From the NCBI RefSeq assembly GCF_030646115.1, contig NZ_JAUSMX010000009.1, positions 248,001-312,000 on the forward strand: 64,000 nucleotides of DNA, read 5' to 3'. This DNA is from Fluviicoccus sp. (GTDB lineage Bacteria; Pseudomonadota; Gammaproteobacteria; Pseudomonadales; Moraxellaceae). Position numbers and translations under genes: made by a program. The first letter of the stretch is position 1. Every line of letters starts with the position of its first letter. Of the stretch, positions 17,860 to 26,143 are shown in pieces. The notes under the pieces are model-generated. The model saw only the letters and a program-made list of their open reading frames with translations. It had not been told where the DNA came from and made no database searches.

Positions 17860-18125
17860 TGGCCCTGTGTGGGTGCAGGGGCTTTATGATTCCATGGCCT
17901 GGCAGTCAGTGTGCCGGCCAGTCATTGCTGGTGCTTGCGCCAACCACAGTTGCCGCCGTGCATGATGCGGATGCGATGATGGTTGTGACAGACTGGGATG
18001 AGTTCTGGACTCCAGAAATCAACAGGTTCAAAGCTGTCCTGTTCAATCCGGTCATTTTTGATGCCTGAAATAGCTGCAACCCTGATTATCTGAAAGAGCT
18101 GGGTTCTGCTATTTCGGCATTGGCC
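17860..18125 (+). pseudogene. ugd: UDP-glucose 6-dehydrogenase C-terminal remnant
   Basis: Nt 17958-18068 reads HDADAMMVVTDWDEFWTPEI followed by FKAVLFNPVIFDA and a stop. This is the C-terminal NAD/UDP-sugar domain ending of UDP-glucose dehydrogenases (family: ADALVIVTEWDEFR ... PVIFDGRNLYDP). Past the stop, NPDYLKELG and, one frame on, FCYFGIG complete the family C-terminus. A possible YDSMA segment near 17885 corresponds to the YDPMA turn. The N-terminal 300 residues, including the Rossmann fold and active-site Cys, are absent. The remnant follows the pgi pseudogene directly, as ugd and gpi neighbour each other in Acinetobacter-type capsule loci. Confidence 0.8.
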
Positions 18126-18156
18126 CTAGTTAAACCTACTGACAAGGAACTCCAAC

Positions 18157-19530
18157 ATGAATGCTGAAACAAAACTATCCGCCTTCAAGGCATACGATGT
18201 GCGTGGCCGCGTACCTGACCAGTTGAATGAGCGTATGGTGCAGGAAATCGGCCGCGCCTATGCCCGCGTCATCAAGCCTGAAGGGGCAGTTGCGGTCGGG
18301 CGGGATATCCGTGAAACCAGTGGTGCCTTCGCCCGCGCGTTGATTGCCGGGTTAAATGCCGAGGGATGCCGCACGGTGGATGTCGGTCTTTGCGGTACCG
18401 AGATGGTTTACTACGCAGCCGGGCAGGCGGGAATGGGAGGCGGTATCATGGTTACCGCCAGCCATAATCCGTCCGATTACAACGGTTTGAAGATGGTGCG
18501 CTCCGGCGCTCGGCCGATCAGCAGCGACACCGGGCTAGATGATATTGAGCAGGAAGCCCGACGCCTGCTTGCAGGTCCGGCCACAACCCTAGCCGTCAGT
18601 GCCGAACTGAATCGTGAGGAAAGCATCCTGCAGCCCTTTGTCGGCAAGCTGCTGGGGATGATTAATTGTTCCGCAATCAGACCCTTTCATCTGGTTGTCA
18701 ACGCCGGTAATGGTTGCGCAGGGCCGGTGTTCGACGCTCTGGCCGAGCATTTGCCGATCCGGGTCACCCGGTTGTGTCATGAGCCGGATGGTTCGTTTCC
18801 GAATGACGTGCCCAACCCCATGCTGATTGAGCAGCAGAAATTCACTGGCAGCGCGGTTATTGAGCATGGAGCTGATCTAGGGTTGGCCTGGGACGGCGAT
18901 TTTGACCGCTGCTTCTTTTTCGATGAGACCGGACAATTCATTGAGGGCTATTATCTGGTCGGCTTGCTGGCCGAGCAGCTATTGAAGAGGTCGCCCGGCG
19001 CTACTGTGATTTACGATCCGCGTCTCACCTGGAATACGGTGCAGTTAGTGGAAGCCTTCGGGGGTAAGCCGGTGATTTCCAAATGCGGCCACTCATTCAT
19101 CAAGGACAAGATGCGCGAGCAGGATGCGGTTTATGGCGGCGAGATGTCGGCGCACCATTATTTTCGGGACTTTTTCTACTGCGACAGCGGCATGATTCCG
19201 TGGCTGCTGATTCTGGAGCAGTTGTCCGAAACCGGCGCAAAATTTTCGCAAGTGGTGGAACGCTGCATGCGCGAGTTTCCGTGCAGTGGCGAAATCAATT
19301 TCACTATCAAGAGCGCGACGGATGCATTGCAGCGTATTCGCGCCTTTTATGACGACTCCGCGGTTTCAACAAGCACGTTGGACGGATTGTCCATGGAGTT
19401 TGCACAATGGCGCTTCAACCTGCGCAGTTCCAATACCGAGCCGGTGGTGCGCTTGAACGTGGAGACGCGCGGCGACAAGGGGTTGTTGGCCACGAAAACG
19501 GCTGAACTGAGGCAGTTGATTACCGCCTGA
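18157..19530 (+). CDS. manB: phosphomannomutase / phosphoglucomutase
   Basis: This 457-residue alpha-D-phosphohexomutase interconverts mannose-6-P and mannose-1-P (or the glucose forms). Domain 1 starts FKAYDVRG. The phosphoserine loop is VTASHNPSDYNG near residue 102, the metal loop is WDGDFDRCF near residue 245, sugar recognition is GGEMSAHHY near residue 328, and the phosphate site is RSSNTEPVVRLN near residue 427. AAGGAA precedes ATG 18157. It supplies ManC with mannose-1-P. In Acinetobacter a pgm-type gene of this family closes the capsule locus, matching its place here after the decayed gpi and ugd genes. Confidence 0.96.
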   Translation: MNAETKLSAFKAYDVRGRVPDQLNERMVQEIGRAYARVIKPEGAVAVGRDIRETSGAFARALIAGLNAEGCRTVDVGLCGTEMVYYAAGQAGMGGGIMVTASHNPSDYNGLKMVRSGARPISSDTGLDDIEQEARRLLAGPATTLAVSAELNREESILQPFVGKLLGMINCSAIRPFHLVVNAGNGCAGPVFDALAEHLPIRVTRLCHEPDGSFPNDVPNPMLIEQQKFTGSAVIEHGADLGLAWDGDFDRCFFFDETGQFIEGYYLVGLLAEQLLKRSPGATVIYDPRLTWNTVQLVEAFGGKPVISKCGHSFIKDKMREQDAVYGGEMSAHHYFRDFFYCDSGMIPWLLILEQLSETGAKFSQVVERCMREFPCSGEINFTIKSATDALQRIRAFYDDSAVSTSTLDGLSMEFAQWRFNLRSSNTEPVVRLNVETRGDKGLLATKTAELRQLITA

Positions 19531-19546
19531 GTTATACGGCTGCATG

Positions 19547-19589
19547 CATCAACAGAAATCCCGGCCGCCGGCCGGGGTTTCTGTTGATG
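19547..19589. terminator. bidirectional intrinsic-type terminator
   Basis: Two 20-base arms (19547-19566 and 19570-19589) pair with a single G-T wobble around a GCC loop. The hairpin sits between the convergent phosphomutase and ABC1-kinase genes. Each flank of the stem top is A/T-containing (AGAAA/TTTCT), so it may serve both strands. A long T-tract is not present. Confidence 0.7.
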
Positions 19590-19599
19590 GACTTCCGTA

Positions 19600-20982
19600 T
19601 CACGCCGTTTGCAAGTAGTGTTCCAGCATTGGACGGCTGTTTATTTGCGCATCAATCACTGTCATGAACGTATAGGCGCCCACAAATTTCCGGCTGATGA
19701 ACATCAACTCTTTTGGAGGGACCGTAAAGTGGCGGGTGGCGGCGGATTTTGCCGCTTTTGCCATGACCCGGTTATGCAGGTTGGCCTTGGCCCAGATATA
19801 TGAACCGTCTTCCGCCAATGCTTCCGGCGGCGCCTCACTCATGTCGGAAAAGGGTTCCACTGCCAGGAAGAATAATTCGGCCAATCCACGTCTGATTTCA
19901 ACCGGAATGCTTTGGAAGAAGTCATGTCCCTGCATGACGTCGAGCATGGCGTCCATGTTGCGATGGAAAGCAGCCCGGGTCAGTCCCCGCGCCAGCGCCA
20001 GCAGGTCTTCCGGAAAGTCCCGGACCGCGCCGAAATCCAGAAGCACGATCTGGTCCGGATGTTGTTCACTTCCATCACCCAGTCGCACCAGATAGTTGCC
20101 GAAGTTCGGGTCGGTCTGCATTTCCCCCCATTCAAAGACTTCGCGGCAACAGATTTCCAGCGACGCTTCGGCCAGCTTGTTGCGGCGAGCCTGTGACAGC
20201 GTCATGATGGCGTTGCTGTTGATGGGCACGCCATGCTCGTAGGACATGGCAATGACTTTTTCGGTGCTGTAGTCGGGGTAAATGCGCGGAACGATGTAGC
20301 GATGGTCGTTCTTGAGGTGTTCTCGGAATAGGCGGGTGGTTTCCATTTCCTGTGGGTAGTTGACTTCGCGGTGCATCATCAGCCGCACCTCTTCCAGCCA
20401 TTCTTCAAACTCACGGGTTTGAGGCACTACGCGCGCCAGTCGCATCATTTGCGCGACCAGGCTGAGATCGGAATCAATGGCGTCTGCGACACCCGGATAC
20501 TGGACTTTCAACACCAGTTCGGTGCCGTCGGACTTGCGGACGGCGCGATGAACCTGCGCCAACGAAGCGGCGCCAAGCGGTTCCGGATCTATGATAAGTT
20601 CGTCGAACCGCTTGTCACCCAGCTCGACCATCAGCAGTTGTTCAATAACTTCCCAGTGCAGCGCCACGGTATTATCGTTCAACTGGTGCAGTGCGCGGGT
20701 CACTTCGACTGGCAGGAAATGCTCCCCGTAGAGCGCCATCATCTGGCCGATCTTGACGATACTGCCCTTGAGCTTGCCCATCTCCCGGACCAGATATTCG
20801 GCTTGTTCGCCCATGACGCGTTTGCGGGTACTCTCCTTTTCACTGCTGGAGCTGAACAGGGTGGAGGCGCTGGACGTGGCCAGACGCGTACCTGCCACCA
20901 GGCTGGCTTTGGCCAGCGACCAGCGCCGTTCAAAGCCGCCGGTTTTCAGACTTTTCAGCTTGTTCGGAGTGTGTTCGCTCAT
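19600..20982 (-). CDS. ABC1/UbiB-family atypical kinase (AarF domain)
   Basis: About 460 residues. Family hallmarks are the KIGQMMALYG (KxGQ) motif near residue 80, GAASLAQVHRA (alanine-rich nucleotide loop) near 138, VLKVQYPGV with the catalytic-type Lys near 158, and LLDFGAVRDF (DFG) near 325. These proteins are ATP-dependent and often tied to ubiquinone biosynthesis or lipid homeostasis. No ubiE/ubiJ neighbour is present, so this is probably a paralogue rather than the ubi-operon UbiB. ATG at 20982 is chosen; an in-frame GTG at 20994 is the alternative, and neither has a clear ribosome site. It is transcribed toward the polysaccharide locus and ends near the shared hairpin. Confidence 0.88.
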   Translation of the reverse strand: MSEHTPNKLKSLKTGGFERRWSLAKASLVAGTRLATSSASTLFSSSSEKESTRKRVMGEQAEYLVREMGKLKGSIVKIGQMMALYGEHFLPVEVTRALHQLNDNTVALHWEVIEQLLMVELGDKRFDELIIDPEPLGAASLAQVHRAVRKSDGTELVLKVQYPGVADAIDSDLSLVAQMMRLARVVPQTREFEEWLEEVRLMMHREVNYPQEMETTRLFREHLKNDHRYIVPRIYPDYSTEKVIAMSYEHGVPINSNAIMTLSQARRNKLAEASLEICCREVFEWGEMQTDPNFGNYLVRLGDGSEQHPDQIVLLDFGAVRDFPEDLLALARGLTRAAFHRNMDAMLDVMQGHDFFQSIPVEIRRGLAELFFLAVEPFSDMSEAPPEALAEDGSYIWAKANLHNRVMAKAAKSAATRHFTVPPKELMFISRKFVGAYTFMTVIDAQINSRPMLEHYLQTA

Positions 20983-21105
20983 GGGGAAATTCACAGGCCG
21001 TCAAAAGGTGAGGAATTGTAACGCAAAAGATTGATAAAAGGCTTGGCTTGTCTGACAGGATATGAGTAACAATTGGGAACTCTTGCCTTCGGAGTCCTTC
21101 CTGCC

Positions 21106-21942
21106 ATGGCCAATGCCGTTGTTCCTTTTACACCGCCGCCGCTGCAACGCGTCCGCTCCCGCCTGTCGCTGATGAACCGCTGGTTTGCTCCCAGTTTTTC
21201 AGGGCTGGAAAATCTCGACCTGTCCCGTCCTGCCCTGTATGTCGGTAACCATACCTTGTACGGGACGCTGGATGGCCCGCTGATGGTGCTGGGGCTTTAT
21301 GAAAAGAAAGGGATTTTCTTGCGTTCACTGGGCGATCATATCCATTTCAAGGTGCCGGGATGGCGCGATATGTTGACGGAAAATGGCTGTGTGGCGGGTA
21401 CGCCAGAGAACTGCAGTGCCTTGATGCAGGCGGGAGAACACATTCTGGTGTATCCGGGCGGCGGGCGTGAGGTGATGAAGAACAAGGGAGAGGAGTACCG
21501 GCTGGTCTGGAAGGAACGGACCGGATTTGCACGGATGGCGCTGGAACACGGCTATGACATCATTCCCTTTGCGGCGATCGGTGCCGATGATGCCTATCGT
21601 ATTCGTTATGACGCCAATGATTTTAATGCCTCCCGCGTGGGTCGCTTCCTGCGCCGCACCGGTATTAGCGATCGGTATCTGAGAGGGGGGGAGGCCTTCG
21701 CTCCCTTGGCAACCGGTCTGGCGGGCACTCCGTTGCCGCGTCCCGAGCGCTTCTATTTCGCTTTTGGCGAGCGCATCGAGCTGGCCTCCCTGCAAGAGCA
21801 GGCGAAGGACCGTGATCTGCAATGGCAGGTGCGTGAGCAGGTCTCGAACCGCATTTACAGTCTGATGAACGAGTTGTTTGCCCGGCGTGATGCCGAGCAA
21901 ACAGCCTGGCCCTTGTGGCGGCGGAAATTGATTCAGCGATAA
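21106..21942 (+). CDS. lysophospholipid/diacylglycerol acyltransferase-like protein
   Basis: About 278 residues, soluble or membrane-peripheral. The acyltransferase block is VGNHTLYGTLDGPLM near residue 45, a variant of the H(x4)D motif with wider spacing, followed by YPGGGREVMKNKGE near residue 120, which is typical of the DAGAT/TMEM68-like branch (PF03982). It probably transfers a fatty acyl group to a lysolipid or diacylglycerol. Start 21106 follows a GGAG 11 bases upstream. It is divergent from the ABC1 kinase and close to the DUF1244 gene. Confidence 0.85.
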   Translation: MANAVVPFTPPPLQRVRSRLSLMNRWFAPSFSGLENLDLSRPALYVGNHTLYGTLDGPLMVLGLYEKKGIFLRSLGDHIHFKVPGWRDMLTENGCVAGTPENCSALMQAGEHILVYPGGGREVMKNKGEEYRLVWKERTGFARMALEHGYDIIPFAAIGADDAYRIRYDANDFNASRVGRFLRRTGISDRYLRGGEAFAPLATGLAGTPLPRPERFYFAFGERIELASLQEQAKDRDLQWQVREQVSNRIYSLMNELFARRDAEQTAWPLWRRKLIQR

Positions 21943-21996
21943 TGTGGCCGGGGCCTGAACAGGGCCTCTTTTTTTCAAACCTTAGTGGAGATCGTC

Positions 21997-22251
21997 ATGT
22001 TGGAGTTGGACCAGGCCACCCAAACCGAGCTGGAAGCGGCCGCCTTTCGTCATCTGTTGCAGCATCTGCGGGAACACACCGAAGTCCAGAACATTGACCT
22101 GATGAACCTGGCCGGGTTTTGCCGGAATTGCCTTTCGAAGTGGGTCAAGGAGGCGGCCGATGAAAAGGGTGTGACGGTGGATTACGAAGCCGTGCGTGAA
22201 ATGGTTTACGGCATGCCCTACAACGACTGGAAAGCCCGTTTTCAGAAATAG
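21997..22251 (+). CDS. DUF1244 family protein
   Basis: This 84-residue protein matches DUF1244: the FRHLLQHLREHTEVQNIDLM core and GFCRNCLSKW with two cysteines, ending in MPYNDWKARFQ. The family is small, helical, widespread in proteobacteria and without a proven function. ATG 21997 is chosen because GTGGAG lies six bases upstream; upstream in-frame codons lack one. It follows the acyltransferase by 54 bases and may be co-transcribed with it. Confidence 0.93.
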   Translation: MLELDQATQTELEAAAFRHLLQHLREHTEVQNIDLMNLAGFCRNCLSKWVKEAADEKGVTVDYEAVREMVYGMPYNDWKARFQK

Positions 22252-22289
22252 GGCAGTCTTGTCTTTTTCCGCCAAGCCCTTGTCGAAAC

Positions 22290-22318
22290 CTGACATCCCC
22301 GTCAAAAAGGGCTAGAAT
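22290..22318 (+). promoter_or_regulatory. sigma-70-type promoter of gap
   Basis: A -35 CTGACA (22290-22295) and a -10 TAGAAT (22313-22318) are separated by 17 bases, with a transcription start expected near 22325, 35 bases before the GTG start of gap. Confidence 0.6.
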
Positions 22319-22359
22319 ACGCGCCACTTTTCTGTCAAACAGCCTGTGAGGATGAAGAC

Positions 22360-23820
22360 GTGAGCGATATTCTAGCCCTGCGCGAAGACCACTTTGGTCG
22401 TTGGAAGAACCGCGAAGCCATTGCCGAAACCCTGATCCCCGTCATCGGCAAATTGTACCGCGAGCGCAACATCATCGTTCAGGTGTATGGCCGCAATCTG
22501 GTCAACCGTTCCGTCATCCAGATTCTGAAAATGCATCGCCGTGTGCGCATGATTGCCGGAGAGCTTTCGGTGGTTGATACCGAGCCGTTGATCCTGGCGC
22601 TGGCCGCCATGACCGATATCGGTTCCTGTCAGGTCGATGTCGGCAAGCTGGCCATTGATTACAAGAACAGCGACAAGAGCCTGTCCGCTGCTGATTTCCT
22701 GCGCGCCGCCCTGAAGCCTGCCATCGGCCTGCATACGGCCGAGCATCCGTCAGATGTGGTGCTGTATGGTTTCGGCCGTATCGGCCGCATTCTGGCCCGC
22801 CTCATCATCGAACAAACGGGCAGTGGCCAAGGCCTGCGCCTGCGCGCCATTGTTGTGCGCAAGACCCAGGAAGGTGATCTCGCCAAGCGCGCCTCGCTGC
22901 TGCGTCGTGATTCTGTGCATGGCTCCTTCGACGGCACCATTGCCGTGGATGAAGAAAACGAAGGCATCATTGCCAACGGTAACTTCATCAAGGTGATCTA
23001 CGCTGCCAAGCCTGAAGACGTGGATTACACAGCTTATGGCATCAAGAATGCCATCCTGATCGACAATACCGGCAAGCTTAAGGATGAAGAGGGCCTGGGC
23101 CGTCATCTGACCTGTCCCGGCGTGGCCCGTGTCATCCTGACGGCTCCGGCCAAGGGCAACATCAAGAATATCGTGTTCGGCGTCAACAGCAAGGACATCC
23201 TGGACAGCGACAAGATCATCTCGGCTGCGTCCTGCACCACCAACGCCATCACGCCGATGTTGAAGGTGCTGAATGACAAGTACGGTATTATTTCCGGCCA
23301 TGTCGAAACCGTGCACTCGTTCACCAACGACCAGAACCTGATCGACAACTACCACAAGGCTGACCGTCGCGGTCGTTCCGCCGTGCTGAACATGGTCATT
23401 ACCGAAACCGGCGCCGCCAAGGCCGTGGCCAAGGCATTGCCGGAGTTGATGGGCAAGCTGACCGGCAACTCAGTGCGTGTGCCGACCCCGAATGTGTCGC
23501 TGGCCATTCTGAACCTGACGCTGCCGACGGCCGTGTCGCGTGATGAACTGAACGAGTACGTGCGTCAGATCGCCTTGCACTCCAACCTGCAGGGGCAGAT
23601 CGATTACACCAGCTCTACGGAAGTGGTGTCTTCGGACTTTATCGGCGCTCGTGCTGCCGGCGTGTTTGATGCTCAGGCCACGATTGTCAACGGCAACCAT
23701 GTCACCGTTTACGTCTGGTATGACAATGAAGTCGGTTATAGCACTCAGGTTTACCGCATCACCGAGCAAATGGCAGGTGTACGTTACCTGACGATCCCGC
23801 CTGAATCACTGAACGCCTGA
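22360..23820 (+). CDS. gap: glyceraldehyde-3-phosphate dehydrogenase, long form
   Basis: The protein has 486 residues against about 335 in the classical enzyme. The extra ~125 N-terminal residues (starting MSDILALREDHFGRW) are a known extension in Pseudomonas and Acinetobacter-type homologues. The NAD-binding domain starts VVLYGFGRIGRIL near residue 128. The catalytic Cys lies in SAASCTTNAITP near residue 293. The start is GTG at 22360 with GAGG ten bases upstream. It has its own promoter and a strong terminator, so it is monocistronic. It acts in glycolysis or gluconeogenesis; the long form is usually linked to gluconeogenic growth, which suits a host with a propionate pathway. Confidence 0.97.
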   Translation: MSDILALREDHFGRWKNREAIAETLIPVIGKLYRERNIIVQVYGRNLVNRSVIQILKMHRRVRMIAGELSVVDTEPLILALAAMTDIGSCQVDVGKLAIDYKNSDKSLSAADFLRAALKPAIGLHTAEHPSDVVLYGFGRIGRILARLIIEQTGSGQGLRLRAIVVRKTQEGDLAKRASLLRRDSVHGSFDGTIAVDEENEGIIANGNFIKVIYAAKPEDVDYTAYGIKNAILIDNTGKLKDEEGLGRHLTCPGVARVILTAPAKGNIKNIVFGVNSKDILDSDKIISAASCTTNAITPMLKVLNDKYGIISGHVETVHSFTNDQNLIDNYHKADRRGRSAVLNMVITETGAAKAVAKALPELMGKLTGNSVRVPTPNVSLAILNLTLPTAVSRDELNEYVRQIALHSNLQGQIDYTSSTEVVSSDFIGARAAGVFDAQATIVNGNHVTVYVWYDNEVGYSTQVYRITEQMAGVRYLTIPPESLNA

Positions 23821-23841
23821 TTCCGGATGGATTGAAAGAGG

Positions 23842-23867
23842 CCGGGGCTTATAGCCCCGGTTTTTTT
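23842..23867 (+). terminator. intrinsic terminator of gap
   Basis: Arms CCGGGGCT (23842-23849) and AGCCCCGG (23853-23860) with loop TAT are followed by seven T residues. Confidence 0.92.
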
Positions 23868-23908
23868 ATGGTTATATAAAAGGAGTCGCTTGCAATACGC
23901 CGGAAAAT

Positions 23909-23928
23909 ATATACCATGGGGGGTATAT
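23909..23928 (+). promoter_or_regulatory. palindromic operator of the persulfide operon
   Basis: ATATACC (23909-23915) and GGTATAT (23922-23928) form a perfect 7-bp inverted repeat around a G-rich 6-base centre. It lies 18 bases before the regulator start. CsoR/CstR/FrmR-family repressors bind AT-flanked G/C-tract dyads of this size, so this is the likely autoregulatory site. Binding is inferred. Confidence 0.7.
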
Positions 23929-23945
23929 TGGCGGAGTTACCCATC

Positions 23946-24218
23946 ATGCAGACCCCACAGCCCGAACATAAATCCGAATTGCTCAAGCGCCTGGCGCGCG
24001 TGGAAGGGCAAATTCGCGGCATCCAGAAACTGATCCAGAACGATACCGAATGTGAGCAGGTGCTGCAGCAGATGACCGCTGCCCGTCGCGCACTCGACAA
24101 GGCTTTTTTTGAAATGCTGGCCTGCGTCATTGAGTCCAATGTCATTGATGAAAGCAATGACAAGCCCGTGACCGATCGCATGTCGGAAGTGAAAGCCCTG
24201 TTGACCAAATACGCCTGA
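23946..24218 (+). CDS. CsoR/FrmR-family transcriptional repressor
   Basis: This 90-residue all-helical protein (DUF156) has LLKRLARVEGQIRGIQKLI in helix 1, Cys36 in the TEC motif, and Cys60 in MLACVIES. The His used for copper by CsoR and formaldehyde by FrmR is Val61 here, so metal sensing is unlikely. The two Cys are 24 residues apart, not 29 as in the persulfide sensor CstR. The genes downstream (rhodanese, TauE, ETHE1-like) point to sensing of reactive sulfur through the cysteines. ATG 23946 has GGAG nine bases upstream; the ATG at 23916 lies inside the operator and is rejected. Confidence 0.88.
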   Translation: MQTPQPEHKSELLKRLARVEGQIRGIQKLIQNDTECEQVLQQMTAARRALDKAFFEMLACVIESNVIDESNDKPVTDRMSEVKALLTKYA

Positions 24219-24234
24219 TGACCGGAGTCCAGCC

Positions 24235-24570
24235 ATGTCGATCAAGTTCATCACTGTTCATAATTTTCGCCAGCAATATCGTCCTGACCTGTTCATGATT
24301 GATGTGCGCGGTCCGGCTGAATTCCAGGCCCAGCATGTTGATGGCGCCAAGCTGTATCCCCTCAATGAACTGAATGCCGCCAAAATTGAATCTGACCTAA
24401 ATCAGCAAGGTCTGAAGCATGAAGAGCCGGTTTTTATCCTGTGCCAGGCGGGAATGCGCGCTCAAGTCGCCGCTGCCCAGTTGGTACAGCAAACCGGGCT
24501 GAATGTCGTGGTAGTAGAGGGTGGAACCAATGCCTGCATGGGAGCCGGTTTGCCCATTGTGCAGGGTTGA
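24235..24570 (+). CDS. single-domain rhodanese-like sulfurtransferase
   Basis: This 111-residue cytoplasmic protein has one rhodanese domain: MIDVRGPAEFQAQHVDGA near residue 20 and the catalytic loop CQAGMR (Cys near residue 70). It can carry a persulfide on that Cys and pass sulfur to thiol acceptors such as glutathione. The start ATG 24235 has CCGGAG upstream. It lies between the regulator and the TauE gene, with gaps of 16 and 3 bases. Confidence 0.93.
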   Translation: MSIKFITVHNFRQQYRPDLFMIDVRGPAEFQAQHVDGAKLYPLNELNAAKIESDLNQQGLKHEEPVFILCQAGMRAQVAAAQLVQQTGLNVVVVEGGTNACMGAGLPIVQG

Positions 24571-24573
24571 TCG

Positions 24574-25389
24574 ATGCTGGCGCTGCTGATTGGCAGCTTG
24601 ATCGGTCTGGTCCTGGGCCTGACCGGTGCGGGCGGCTCCATTCTGGCGCTACCCTTATTGATGACGCTGTTGCATCTGCCGCTGATGACCGCCAGCGGGC
24701 TGTCGCTGGGGGCGGTGGGTTTGGCGGCCTGGCTGGGGGTCCTGCTCAGGTTCAGGTCGGGCCAGATCCAGTGGTTCCTGGTGGGGGTCATGGCGGGTGC
24801 CGGCGCGATTATGGCCCCGGTGGGGCAGTGGTTGGGCCGGCAGGTTCCGGAACAGATGCTGTTGACCGTGTTTGCCTTGCTGGCGGGGTTTATTGCCCTG
24901 CGCATGTGGCGGCAGGCCGCCAGCCACCCTGAAGATACCAAATTGCTTCGTGCCAGTCCTGAGCTGGATCAGGTTGAGGGCGGGCCGGTATGCCGTTTGA
25001 CCGGCAAGCCGCTGTATATGCAATCGCCCTGTGTGGTGCGGTTGATTCTGGCAGGAGCTTTGGCGGGCCTGCTGTCCGGTTTGTTCGGCGTTGGCGGTGG
25101 TTTTGTCATTGTGCCGATGCTGGTGTTGTTGACCAACCTTCCGATGCGCATGGCCGTGGCGACATCACTCGGGGTCATCGGCGTGGTGTCGCTGGTGGGT
25201 TTTGGCAATTTCCTGCGCCATGATGCCTTGCCGCTCAGCCTGCTGCTTTATCTGGTGGGCGGGGCAGTGCTGGGCATGGCCATGGGCAGCCTGATGGCCC
25301 GCCGTGTAGCCGGGCCGGTGCTGCAGCAGGGCTTTGCCGCCATGGTGGCGCTGCTGGCGATACAAACCTTATGGCGTGCCTGGAGTTGA
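24574..25389 (+). CDS. TauE/SafE-family sulfite/organosulfonate exporter
   Basis: This 271-residue inner-membrane protein has about eight helices in two halves, each with a glycine-rich motif: GLVLGLTGAGGSILALPLL in the first and GLLSGLFGVGGGFVIVPML in the second. The family exports sulfite, sulfoacetate or related anions, or carries sulfur compounds inward. In this operon it probably removes sulfite made by the downstream persulfide dioxygenase; that is inferred from context. Confidence 0.92.
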   Translation: MLALLIGSLIGLVLGLTGAGGSILALPLLMTLLHLPLMTASGLSLGAVGLAAWLGVLLRFRSGQIQWFLVGVMAGAGAIMAPVGQWLGRQVPEQMLLTVFALLAGFIALRMWRQAASHPEDTKLLRASPELDQVEGGPVCRLTGKPLYMQSPCVVRLILAGALAGLLSGLFGVGGGFVIVPMLVLLTNLPMRMAVATSLGVIGVVSLVGFGNFLRHDALPLSLLLYLVGGAVLGMAMGSLMARRVAGPVLQQGFAAMVALLAIQTLWRAWS

Positions 25390-25393
25390 AGTC

Positions 25394-26086
25394 ATGATCT
25401 TCCGTCAGCTGTTTGAACGCGAATCGAGTACCTACACCTATCTGCTTGCCGATGCCGTGACTCATCAGGCGTTGCTGATTGATCCGGTAAAGTCTGAACT
25501 GCCGGCCTACCAGCAATTGCTGAGGGAGCTGGGCTTGACGCTGGAACGGGTGCTGGAAACGCACATTCATGCCGACCACATTACCGCAGCGGGCAGCCTG
25601 CGCGAGGCTACCGGCTGCAAGACCATGCTGGGACAGCCGACGGTCAGCACCTGTGTCAGCGAGACATTCCGCGAAGGTGACCGCATCGCTGTCGGCGACT
25701 TGGCGCTGCAGGCGCTGTATACCCCCGGCCATACCAATGACTCCTATTGTTTCCTGCTGGAAGACGGCGGACGTCATCTGCTGTTTTCCGGCGATACGTT
25801 GCTGATACGGGGCACCGGCCGCACCGATTTCCAGAATGGCGATGCCGCCGCGCAGTACCGCAGCCTGCAGCGGCTGCTGGCATTGCCGGAAGATACGGTT
25901 GTCTATCCCGGCCATGACTACAAGGGCTGGACGTCCAGCACCATTGCCGAGGAAAAGGCGCATAACCCCCGTTTGCAGGTGGCGGACGAAGCCGCTTATG
26001 TGCGGCAGATGGCGAATTTGAAGCTGCCCAATCCGAAATGGATGGATGTGGCCGTTCCCGCCAATCGCGCCTGCGGCGAAGAATAG
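25394..26086 (+). CDS. ETHE1-like persulfide dioxygenase (metallo-beta-lactamase fold)
   Basis: This 230-residue enzyme has the metal motif THIHADH near residue 56, further His in TPGHTND near residue 113, FSGDTLLIRGTGRTDFQ near 135 and YPGHDY near 172. The GRTDFQ signature is that of ETHE1-type non-haem iron dioxygenases, which convert glutathione persulfide and oxygen to sulfite. ATG 25394 lies four bases after the TauE stop. It would supply the sulfite that TauE exports, with rhodanese handling the persulfide. Confidence 0.93.
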   Translation: MIFRQLFERESSTYTYLLADAVTHQALLIDPVKSELPAYQQLLRELGLTLERVLETHIHADHITAAGSLREATGCKTMLGQPTVSTCVSETFREGDRIAVGDLALQALYTPGHTNDSYCFLLEDGGRHLLFSGDTLLIRGTGRTDFQNGDAAAQYRSLQRLLALPEDTVVYPGHDYKGWTSSTIAEEKAHNPRLQVADEAAYVRQMANLKLPNPKWMDVAVPANRACGEE

Positions 26087-26143
26087 GCCCGCAAACCCTC
26101 ACCGTGTGGCATCATCCGCCTTTTGCCGCTGCGGATGCCGCCC

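Noticed and set aside
16968-18068. Several short open frames (for example 16968-17216, 17192-17380, 17844-18068) as novel small genes
   Set aside because: Each matches a piece of glucose-6-phosphate isomerase or UDP-glucose dehydrogenase in order; they are pseudogene fragments.
23916-23945. Upstream ATG for the CsoR-type regulator
   Set aside because: It lies inside the palindromic operator and lacks a ribosome site; ATG 23946 has GGAG correctly spaced.
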